Part shown: in pieces, positions 56,726 through 64,000 of the stretch
How the letters are laid out: every line of letters starts with the position of its first letter
Numbering within the stretch: the first letter of the stretch is position 1
NCBI RefSeq assembly: GCF_900128965.1
Contig: NZ_FQUL01000002.1
Location: 1 to 64,000, forward strand
DNA: 64,000 nt
Origin: Ferrithrix thermotolerans DSM 19514
Lineage (GTDB): Bacteria; Actinomycetota; Acidimicrobiia; Acidimicrobiales; Acidimicrobiaceae
Direction of reading: 5' to 3'
The notes under the pieces: model-generated
The model's database searches: none
Told to the model about the DNA's origin: nothing
What the model saw: the letters and a program-made list of their open reading frames with translations, nothing else
Position numbers and translations under genes: made by a program

Positions 56726-58318
56726 TTACGAAGAGGCACCAAGGAAACGAAACCGTCCTGCAAGAACAGATAGTACAGCTCCAGTCGCCACAAACGCCGC
56801 CACCAATATCGCCTCTTCGAAGTTGGAAGCGTAGCGAACTACCCTGAGATCTAAATGTGCGGTCACTGCACCCTTGGACAGTAGGGCACCGATGACTCCA
56901 GTTGCAACGGCAAATCCTCCTGTATCAAAAATCTGCAGCAAAGAAGACATCTGCGAATCGCTTCCTTGCTTCGCCGAAGCGAGTCCAGCGAGGGTAACAG
57001 AAGGATACACAACACCGAGTCCAGCCCCAGCAACGAACCACGCAACAACACTTACCCATCCCGGAGCATAAGTTACACTTAGATCGATCCAGAGCATTCC
57101 GAGGCTAAATATAAAAACGGATACCCCCAAAGATACCTTTACCTTGAAGCTTCTAAGTACCTTGCTTCGGGCTTGAAACCATGACCCGGCACTCCAGGAG
57201 AACGAGGAGGCCGTGAGAACCAGACCTGCTTCGGTAAGAGGCATTTTCTTGACGCTAAAGAGCACGAAGGGAAGAAAGGACTCGATACCAAAGAACGCAA
57301 AACTCGAGAGACCTCGTGCAAGGAGAATCAACACAGAGTCAACCCTTCGATAAAAAGTGGCCTTCAGCAAAAGTCGAACTACCGAAAACACGAACAAGAC
57401 CACGCCAAAGACCAACGTGAACCTCCCAGCCGTCTTTCCATGCATAGACATGGACACAATTATGAGTCCTATTGAGATAGCAGTACCCAGACCAGCTAGG
57501 GATCTACTCAGCACTTCGCTCAACGCAGGACGCTGGCCTTGACTTCGATTGTCTCTATCGATCTTACGCACCGCTGAGTCTGCGAATAGTCCGGCGATCG
57601 CTGCGATTGGGACTACACCAATAAAGACATACCTCCAACCGATCGACTGAGATATCATGCCGGCGATCGGCGGGATAAACAAAGACGGCACTATCCATGC
57701 GCTTGCCATGGCCGCAAGCATCTTACCCTTTTGATGTGCTTCAAAGTACCGACTAATCATCGTATAAGGCAGGACTGCGAAGCCCCCAAATCCAAAGCCC
57801 TGAACCACGCGGGCGCCCACGAGGGTCGCCATAGAGATCGAGACTCCTCCTAAAAGCAGGCCTAAAGCAAAGACTCCAACCGCTAACTGCAGTCCCCTTC
57901 GTAGCGAGTATCGGTCGCCAACGACTGCAAAAAATGCACCCCCAAATAGGGATGAAAGGCTGTATGCTGCAAATACCCAGCCATAGAGTTCCACATGGCC
58001 AAACTGCCGCTCCACGATGGGCATAGCGGTCGATATTCCCAAGTTTTCAATAGCCCCCAGGACAACTAGAGTCAATATGCTAAGGGAGAGTGCCAAGAGT
58101 GGACCCTTTGAATTTAGCGCTTCCAATTTCCTATATGAGAGTTTGGTTAGCGTCTTCTTCGCTATCTCCTCGGGCAACCTAACTCCAACGGACAAAGCAC
58201 CACGCACACGCACGGCATCAATATTCAACAAAATCACCAACTTCGCTATCAGTCTTACATCGGGCCCCAAGAGACATCCTTGTTCAAAGAACAGATGAGT
58301 AAGCAAGGTAGTGGGCAC
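56726..58318 (-). CDS. MFS transporter (drug efflux-like)
   Basis: Membrane protein of up to 530 residues with about 14 helices, of the DHA2-like type. Helix 1 reads LLALSLSILTLVVLGAIENLG, loop 2-3 carries GDRYSLRRGLQ, and motif C-like glycines follow (VGARVVQGFGFGGFAVLPYT). The first 75 residues before helix 1 are not conserved-looking and the true start is uncertain; a TTG after AAGGA near 58268 is an alternative. It lies between uvrB and uvrA. In Mycobacterium tuberculosis the gene next to uvrB, Rv1634, is also an MFS efflux protein, so the position is conserved. Confidence 0.88.
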   Translation of the reverse strand: MPTTLLTHLFFEQGCLLGPDVRLIAKLVILLNIDAVRVRGALSVGVRLPEEIAKKTLTKLSYRKLEALNSKGPLLALSLSILTLVVLGAIENLGISTAMPIVERQFGHVELYGWVFAAYSLSSLFGGAFFAVVGDRYSLRRGLQLAVGVFALGLLLGGVSISMATLVGARVVQGFGFGGFAVLPYTMISRYFEAHQKGKMLAAMASAWIVPSLFIPPIAGMISQSIGWRYVFIGVVPIAAIAGLFADSAVRKIDRDNRSQGQRPALSEVLSRSLAGLGTAISIGLIIVSMSMHGKTAGRFTLVFGVVLFVFSVVRLLLKATFYRRVDSVLILLARGLSSFAFFGIESFLPFVLFSVKKMPLTEAGLVLTASSFSWSAGSWFQARSKVLRSFKVKVSLGVSVFIFSLGMLWIDLSVTYAPGWVSVVAWFVAGAGLGVVYPSVTLAGLASAKQGSDSQMSSLLQIFDTGGFAVATGVIGALLSKGAVTAHLDLRVVRYASNFEEAILVAAFVATGAVLSVLAGRFRFLGASS

Positions 58319-58351
58319 CCATTGAGCCCTTCAATGTATGAGATCGACGTC

Positions 58352-60349
58352 CTATCTGGAGTCGGAGAACATAGCCGTAAGTTCCTTTATCTCATCTCTC
58401 AGCTTAGCGGCGTATTCAAACCTAAGATCAGCCGATGCTTGATGCATCTCCTCCTCCAAGGTGCGGATGAGGCCAGAGAGTTCGTCACTTCCGAGGTTAC
58501 CGTACTTTTTGATCACCTTAGAGGTCTTAAGGTTGGGAACGGTCGTACGGTCAGGTCGAAGCTGATCCAAAATGTCCGAGACGGCTTTACGGATGGTCTT
58601 GGGATCGATCCCGTGCTGCCTGTTATAACTTTCTTGCAGGGCACGCCGACGGTTCGTCTCGCTAATCGCACGCCTCATGGAGTCCGTAACCCTATCTGCG
58701 TACAGTACGACAAAACCATCCACATTTCTCGCTGCCCGCCCGATCGTCTGAATCAGCGAAGTCTCCGACCTGAGAAAGCCTTCTTTGTCTGCGTCAAGAA
58801 TCGCCACCATAGAGACCTCCGGGAGGTCCAGACCCTCTCTTAAGAGGTTGATCCCTACCAAGATGTCAAACTCTCCGACCCGCAGATCTCTGAGAATCTC
58901 GATTCTCTCTAAGGTGTCGACGTTTGAATGCAGATACCTAACCTTTAGACCAAGCTCCATCAGGTAATCGGTAAGGTCTTCGGCCATCTTCTTGGTGAGT
59001 GTCGTGACTAGGACCCTATCGCCTTTTGCGATCCGTGTAGTTGCTTCTTTGATGAGATCGTCTATCTGGCCTTCTGTGGGGCGAACCTCAACCTTTGGAT
59101 CCAAAAGACCCGTAGGTCTTACGATCTGTTCGACTACTTGGCTTGACACCTCTATCTCATACCTAGAAGGAGTAGCCGACAGGAAGACACACTGATTTAT
59201 ACGCTCGTAGAACTCATCAAAGCGCAACGGACGGTTATCGAGCGCTGAAGGAAGCCGGAAGCCAAACTCAACGAGGGTCTCTTTCCTAGACCGGTCACCT
59301 GCGTATTGACCATGAATCTGAGGAATAGCCACGTGTGACTCATCGATTATTAGAAGATAGTCTTTGGGGAAGAAGTCCAAAAGTGTAAAAGGTGGTTCTC
59401 CAGGGGCCCTCCCATCTAGATGTCTTGAGTAGTTCTCAATTCCGCTACAAGTCCCCACCTCTTGAAGCATCTCAAGATCGAACTGAGTGCGCATTCTAAG
59501 CCTCTGAGCCTCAAGCGCCTTACCAAGAGACTCGAGTTCTCGCAGACGTTCACCCAGTTCGTCCTCTATAGAAGCTACTGCCAGTTTCATACGATCTTGT
59601 GAAGCTAGGTAGTGCGTAGCCGGAAAAACCACGAACTCCTCGAGTTCACCGAGAATATCACCTGTAAGGACGTCAAAGCGTACGATACGCTCTATCGTAT
59701 CCCCAAAGAACTCGATACGTAAAGCAGTCTCCTCGTAGGAAGGATGGACCTCCAAGGTATCTCCCCGGAGGCGGAACTTCCCCCGAATTAGATTCATATC
59801 GTTACGTTCATAGTTGATCGATACCAAAGCTGAAAGAACCTTTGGAATCTCGAACTCCTCCCCTACTCGGAGGGGCACTATCTGCTTACGATACTCTTCC
59901 GGCGATCCCAGTCCGTATATGCACGAGACGGAGGCAACTACGATAGTGTCTTGTCGAGTGAGCAACGCAGAAGTAGCTGAGTGTCGGAGACGATCGATCT
60001 CGTCGTTGATGGTCGCGTCTTTTTCTATGTATATGTCCGAAGTCGGTAGATAAGCCTCAGGCTGGTAGTAGTCGTAGTAGGAGACGAAGTATTCCACCCT
60101 GTTCTCTGGGAAGAACTCACGGTACTCCGATGCAAGTTGGGCAGCCAGAGACTTATTAGGAGCGATCACCAACGTTGGTTTTTGCACCTTTTCGATAAGC
60201 CATGCTACAGTCGCACTTTTGCCGGAGCCAGTGATTCCCAAAAGCGTTTGAAAACGGTCACCCCTGTGGATCCCATTCGCTAGGGCTTCGATAGCTTTAG
60301 GCTGGTCACCAGCGGGAGAGTAGGGAGAGTGAACCTTAAACGGAGGCAT
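58352..60349 (-). CDS. uvrB: UvrABC system protein B
   Basis: Helicase-like damage-verification protein of 665 residues. Walker A is [18 protein letters not shown], the beta-hairpin region is [21 protein letters not shown], and [13 protein letters not shown] and [12 protein letters not shown] are helicase motifs. The C-terminal UVR motif ([24 protein letters not shown]) binds UvrC. It lies 9 nt after coaE. Confidence 0.97.
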   Translation of the reverse strand: MPPFKVHSPYSPAGDQPKAIEALANGIHRGDRFQTLLGITGSGKSATVAWLIEKVQKPTLVIAPNKSLAAQLASEYREFFPENRVEYFVSYYDYYQPEAYLPTSDIYIEKDATINDEIDRLRHSATSALLTRQDTIVVASVSCIYGLGSPEEYRKQIVPLRVGEEFEIPKVLSALVSINYERNDMNLIRGKFRLRGDTLEVHPSYEETALRIEFFGDTIERIVRFDVLTGDILGELEEFVVFPATHYLASQDRMKLAVASIEDELGERLRELESLGKALEAQRLRMRTQFDLEMLQEVGTCSGIENYSRHLDGRAPGEPPFTLLDFFPKDYLLIIDESHVAIPQIHGQYAGDRSRKETLVEFGFRLPSALDNRPLRFDEFYERINQCVFLSATPSRYEIEVSSQVVEQIVRPTGLLDPKVEVRPTEGQIDDLIKEATTRIAKGDRVLVTTLTKKMAEDLTDYLMELGLKVRYLHSNVDTLERIEILRDLRVGEFDILVGINLLREGLDLPEVSMVAILDADKEGFLRSETSLIQTIGRAARNVDGFVVLYADRVTDSMRRAISETNRRRALQESYNRQHGIDPKTIRKAVSDILDQLRPDRTTVPNLKTSKVIKKYGNLGSDELSGLIRTLEEEMHQASADLRFEYAAKLRDEIKELTAMFSDSR

Positions 60350-60358
60350 ACTTAGATC

Positions 60359-60991
60359 CTACCCAGATGTTTTAGGATTAGCACATTCCTTGAGCCAGCC
60401 ATACAATACCTTCACCTGCTCCTCTAGGTCACTATAGGTGCTGGAGTTCTCCACCACATAGTCAGCCACCTGGAGCCTCTCCTCTCGGCTCGCTTGTCTT
60501 GAGATCCGCTCTATCGCCTCTGATCTATCCATCTTCCGGTCCCTGACGAGCCTTTCAATCGCAGTAGCGATCGGCGCATCTACTACGACGACCTTATCTA
60601 ATGGGTAACGATTCAACCCTGTCTCAACGAGTAAAGGAACCACCAAGAGAACGATTTCGTATCTTGAGCTTTGCTTTATTTCACTAAGGCGCTGCGTTAC
60701 TACCTCAAATATAAGAGGGTGCAGAATCGAGTTCAATAGCTCTAGCCTCTTTGGATCCCTGAACACGATAGAGCCTAACCTCTGCCTATCAAGGGTTTCA
60801 TCGAAGGAGATAACCTCGCTTCCAAAGTTATCTGCCACCATAGACAACCCTTTGCTCCCTGGTTCGACCACCTCTCTGGCGACCAGATCGGTATCGATCA
60901 CCGCTACCTCTGGGTACTGACTGAGCATAGAGGATACCGCTGACTTTCCTGAACCGATTCCACCCGTCAAGCCAACCACCAACATAAACAT
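60359..60991 (-). CDS. coaE: Dephospho-CoA kinase
   Basis: Last step of coenzyme A synthesis. About 210 residues from ATG 60991 (ATG 60985 is an alternative). The P-loop is GLTGGIGSGKSAV, followed by VIDTDLVAREV, LNSILHPLIF, and the lid region RQASREERL. The frame is open upstream to 61081, but the P-loop position favours a late start. It lies between rpsA and uvrB, as in mycobacteria. Confidence 0.94.
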   Translation of the reverse strand: MFMLVVGLTGGIGSGKSAVSSMLSQYPEVAVIDTDLVAREVVEPGSKGLSMVADNFGSEVISFDETLDRQRLGSIVFRDPKRLELLNSILHPLIFEVVTQRLSEIKQSSRYEIVLLVVPLLVETGLNRYPLDKVVVVDAPIATAIERLVRDRKMDRSEAIERISRQASREERLQVADYVVENSSTYSDLEEQVKVLYGWLKECANPKTSG

Positions 60992-61136
60992 AGACCCTAG
61001 CGCTATAGAGACTCTACGTTGACAATCACCCTCGCTAACCAGGCATTCTTTAGCACGCGTTCGATCCCCAAACGACAACAAGGGCCATGCTCAAAAGAGC
61101 ACAGCCCTTGGACGAACCATAGGAATTGGAATCTAA

Positions 61137-62504
61137 CTACTCGCCTGAGTCATGTCCTTCCTCGGAACCTACACCCTCGGCATCGTCATCGCCACCGGCT
61201 ACAGCTCCAAAGGTTTCCGCAACGTACTCTGCCCAAGCCGCCTGCGACTCTGTCTCTGGAGTAAAGTCTGCCACTGCGTAGGGGCCAATGTAGTTTCCAT
61301 ACTCGTCGTAGTTATGCTCTCCAAAGGCCTCTTGATACTCTGCAGCGACCTCCCCGCCTTCGGCGGCCTGCTTGATAGATAGGGAGATCCTTCGTCGCTG
61401 GAGGTCGATATCGATAATCTTTACCCATAGCTCTTCTCCAGGTGATACCACTCTTTCAGGGAGATCAACGTGGTGAAGTGCCATCTCAGAGATGTGCACC
61501 AGACCTTCGATACCATCAGCAACCTGAATAAAGCAACCAAAGGGAACTATCTTGGTCACCCTGCCGTAGACCAGTTCACCAACCTTGTGGGCATCTGCAA
61601 ACTCCTGCCATGGATCGCTTTGAGTGGCTTTGAGAGAAAGCGAGATCCGCTCTTTTGAGTGGTCGACGTCGAGAACCAGCACTGACACCTCATCACCCAC
61701 TTGCACCACAGATGACGGATGATCAACGTGCTTCCAGGAAAGCTCTGAGACATGGACCAGACCGTCCATGCCTCCAAGGTCCACGAATACTCCAAAGTTT
61801 ACTATTGAAGAGACAACGCCCTTGCGAACATCACCGGGGCGCAGATTGTCAAGAAACTCCTCACGCTGTTCTTTTTGATTCTCTTCCAAGAAAGCTCTGC
61901 GGGACAAAACAACGTTGTTCCTGTTCTTGTCCAGCTCTATGATCTTTGCCTCGACCGTCTTGCCGATGTAAGGAGCCAGATCTCTAACTCGCCTGAGCTC
62001 CACCAAAGACGCTGGCAGAAAGCCTCGTAGTCCGATGTCAACTATGAGTCCGCCCTTGACGACCTCGATTACAACACCTTTTACCACACCGTCACGTTCT
62101 TTGACAGCCTCAATCTCACCCCAAGCGCGCTCATACTGAGCGCGTTTCTTGGATAAAATCAGTCTTCCTTCTTTATCCTCTTTTTGAAGGACGAGCGCCT
62201 CAATCTCATCTCCGACTGAGACGATCTCAGACGGATCTACGTCCCTGCGTATTGAGAGTTCTTTGGCGGGAATTACTCCCTCGGACTTAAATCCTATATC
62301 CAGCAGAACTTCATCTTTGTCGACTTTAACTACCTTGCCTCTGACAAGGTCGCCGTCCTCAAAGCTGATGATCGTGCCTTCGATAGCTTCATCGAACGAG
62401 AGTCCGTCGAGATCATCGAGAACGATAGGTGAGGTTTGGGAGTTGATCTCCTCAGTAGTTGATACACCCTCTGCAGTCTCTGCTGGGGATGATATTTCGG
62501 TCAT
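61137..62504 (-). CDS. rpsA: 30S ribosomal protein S1
   Basis: RNA-binding ribosomal protein of 455 residues with four S1 domains: ISFEDGDLVRGKVVKVDKDEVLLD, VKGVVIEVVKGGLIVDIGLRGFLP, RKGVVSSIVNFGVFVDLGGMDGLVH and VYGRVTKIVPFGCFIQVADGIEGLVH. The acidic tail (GGDDDAEGVGSEEG) is usual for actinobacterial S1. ATG 62504 is chosen because the MTEI start begins the conserved region; the frame extends to 62570. It lies between polA and coaE. Confidence 0.96.
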   Translation of the reverse strand: MTEISSPAETAEGVSTTEEINSQTSPIVLDDLDGLSFDEAIEGTIISFEDGDLVRGKVVKVDKDEVLLDIGFKSEGVIPAKELSIRRDVDPSEIVSVGDEIEALVLQKEDKEGRLILSKKRAQYERAWGEIEAVKERDGVVKGVVIEVVKGGLIVDIGLRGFLPASLVELRRVRDLAPYIGKTVEAKIIELDKNRNNVVLSRRAFLEENQKEQREEFLDNLRPGDVRKGVVSSIVNFGVFVDLGGMDGLVHVSELSWKHVDHPSSVVQVGDEVSVLVLDVDHSKERISLSLKATQSDPWQEFADAHKVGELVYGRVTKIVPFGCFIQVADGIEGLVHISEMALHHVDLPERVVSPGEELWVKIIDIDLQRRRISLSIKQAAEGGEVAAEYQEAFGEHNYDEYGNYIGPYAVADFTPETESQAAWAEYVAETFGAVAGGDDDAEGVGSEEGHDSGE

Positions 62505-62729
62505 ATTTCTTAGAGCCTTCTTTCCTAGACTGTATGTCGCTCGCCTGAAGGTATAGACGAGAACATGCAACTATGTTACCGTATCCAAAGAGAGAAACGA
62601 TCAAAACTAGTCTTTGCTATCAACTATTTACCGATCGTTTATGCAAGGATGACCGACTTGCCTCTCGAGAGGTGAAAACCCCACCTAAAACTGATGCACG
62701 GGAGCGAATCGACAGCACGCCCCACTCCT

Positions 62730-64000
62730 TTACTTAGCGTCAGACCATCTCTTTCCGATACCAACGTTTACAACAAGGGGTACCACAAGTTTCATTGCGT
62801 TGCTCATTGCGTCTTCGACGATTTCAGCGACCTCAGCAGCGATACTTTCTTTGCTCTCGACGACCACCTCGTCATGGATCTGCAGAACCAACTGTGCCTC
62901 TTTGTCGCTAAGCCTCTCTTCAATTCGTAGCAGCGCCACCTTGAAGATATCCGCAGCTAGGCCCTGGATACCAGCGTTCATCGCCTGTCGTTCAGCTGCT
63001 AGTCGCAAGGACCGATTAGCCGAGTTTAGGTCTGGGAAGTAACGGCGTCTACCCAGTAGCGTCTTGGTATACCCCAGCGACCTTGCCTCTGCAACGGATC
63101 TCTCGGTGTAGGACTTCACCTTCGGGAACGCCGAGAAAAAAGATTGAAGAATATCCTCCGCCTCCAAAGTCGAGATATTTAGACGTTGAGCAAGACCGTA
63201 CGCCTCCATACCATAAGCAAGACCGTACGCAACCATCTTCGCCTTACTTCTCTGTTCAGCAGTGACGGCATCGATAGGTACTTGAAACACCATGGAAGCA
63301 GTCTCAGAGTGTACATCGTGATCAGAGGTCAGCGCAGCGATGAGGCTTTCATCATGTGACAGATGAGCGATCACTCTCAACTCAATCTGAGAGTAGTCAG
63401 CTACTACAAGCACCGAACCTTCAGGCGCCACAAAGACGTCCCGAAACAGTCTCCCTCTCTCGCTTCTTATCGGTATGTTGTGCAAATTGGGTGACTCTGA
63501 TGAGATGCGTCCTGTTCTTGCCACTGTCTGGGAGAACGTGGCGTGGATACGTCCATCATCACGCACCTCCGCTAAAAGTCCTTCTGCAAAGGTCGACCGA
63601 AGCTTGTCAACCTCCCTGTAGGAAAGTATCAACTCCACGACGGGATGAACTCCTCGGAGCTTTTCAAGGACTTTAGCATCGGTCGAATAACCCGTCTTAG
63701 TCTTCTTGCCTGCTGGAAGCTTTAGGTCTTCGAAGAGTACTTTAGCGAGTTGCTGAGGCGAGTTAGGATTGAGATCCGGCCGAGTGAGACTGCGAATCCT
63801 ATCCAAAAGCTCAGCGCTCTCTCTTTGGAGATCAAAGTTCAGCGACCTAAGCACTGAAACGTCTACCAACACCCCTCTCACCTCCATACGGGCAAGCACT
63901 TTGGAAAGGGGCACCTCGACGCTTTCAAACAGCTCCATAAGTCCACCATCAGTAAGCCGTTGTCTAAGAGGTTCTGCTAGAGCTGCCAAAACCTCTAGGC
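62730..64000 (-). CDS. polA: DNA polymerase I, C-terminal part (cut by window edge)
   Basis: The frame stays open to the window end, so the 5' part lies beyond 64000. What is seen is the remnant exonuclease-like subdomain end and the polymerase domain: VARTGRISSESPNLHNIPIR and VVADYSQIELRVIAHLSHD (catalytic Asp), the O helix RSKAKMVAYGLAYGM, and QIHDEVVVE (second catalytic Asp). The residue that matches E. coli F762 is Tyr, as in mycobacterial Pol I, which allows dideoxynucleotide incorporation. First gene of the block polA-rpsA-coaE-uvrB. Confidence 0.96.
   Translation of the reverse strand, partial: LEVLAALAEPLRQRLTDGGLMELFESVEVPLSKVLARMEVRGVLVDVSVLRSLNFDLQRESAELLDRIRSLTRPDLNPNSPQQLAKVLFEDLKLPAGKKTKTGYSTDAKVLEKLRGVHPVVELILSYREVDKLRSTFAEGLLAEVRDDGRIHATFSQTVARTGRISSESPNLHNIPIRSERGRLFRDVFVAPEGSVLVVADYSQIELRVIAHLSHDESLIAALTSDHDVHSETASMVFQVPIDAVTAEQRSKAKMVAYGLAYGMEAYGLAQRLNISTLEAEDILQSFFSAFPKVKSYTERSVAEARSLGYTKTLLGRRRYFPDLNSANRSLRLAAERQAMNAGIQGLAADIFKVALLRIEERLSDKEAQLVLQIHDEVVVESKESIAAEVAEIVEDAMSNAMKLVVPLVVNVGIGKRWSDAK

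Overview
The window looks like a chromosome segment of an actinobacterium of intermediate GC content (about half by eye). Evidence: the polA-rpsA-coaE-uvrB-MFS-uvrA order and the uvrC-rapZ-yvcK / gap-pgk-tpiA-secG order are both actinobacterial synteny blocks. Pol I carries Tyr at the ddNTP-selectivity position. TTG and GTG starts are common, and one gene appears leaderless. A Calvin-cycle gene set plus a VIT-type iron transporter would fit an iron-oxidising Acidimicrobiia relative, but that placement is inference. No tRNA, rRNA or CRISPR array was recognised.

Layout. (A) 0.5-9.8 kb: regenerative Calvin-Benson module. A class I aldolase is followed by an opposing two-component system, a decayed IS3 element with readable terminal repeats, and an operon rpe - (transketolase fused to GlpX-type bisphosphatase) - phosphoribulokinase. 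The operon has its own promoter and ends at a strong terminator. The aldolase makes FBP/SBP; the fused protein would dephosphorylate them and transfer C2 units; Rpe gives Ru5P; Prk gives RuBP. Rubisco is not in the window. (B) 10-16.8 kb: secreted dimethylformamidase-like protein, ECF sigma factor with a built-in zinc-finger tail, DUF2892 membrane protein, VIT-family transporter, lipoprotein, NlpC/P60 hydrolase. (C) 17-39 kb: amine/amino-acid and acyl catabolism. It holds two phosphotransferases, a GntR regulator, YczE-like and EamA membrane proteins, an APC permease, a HAD phosphatase, a dimethylglycine/sarcosine-dehydrogenase-like enzyme with a GcvT half, a cysteine-synthase-like enzyme, a decayed DadA/PuuB-like oxidase, a tight GS-like/ALDH/SDR operon resembling the Puu gamma-glutamyl-amine pathway, acyl-CoA dehydrogenase, acyl-CoA ligase, an orphan molybdenum hydroxylase large subunit, and MscL with a zinc ribbon. 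(D) 39.8-45.7 kb: EamA exporter, second decayed IS3-type element, two PLP enzymes, a secreted GH114-like protein. (E) 45.8-64 kb: one long minus-strand housekeeping run. In transcription order this is polA (cut by the window edge), rpsA, coaE, uvrB, MFS, uvrA, uvrC, methyltransferase, rapZ, yvcK, gap, pgk, tpiA, secG. whiA is missing from its usual place between yvcK and gap.

The strongest candidate for something undescribed is the 996-residue transketolase::GlpX fusion inside the rpe-prk operon, which joins consecutive Calvin-cycle activities in one chain. Second are the sigma factor carrying its own anti-sigma-type zinc motif and the Puu-like cluster whose amine oxidase has decayed.
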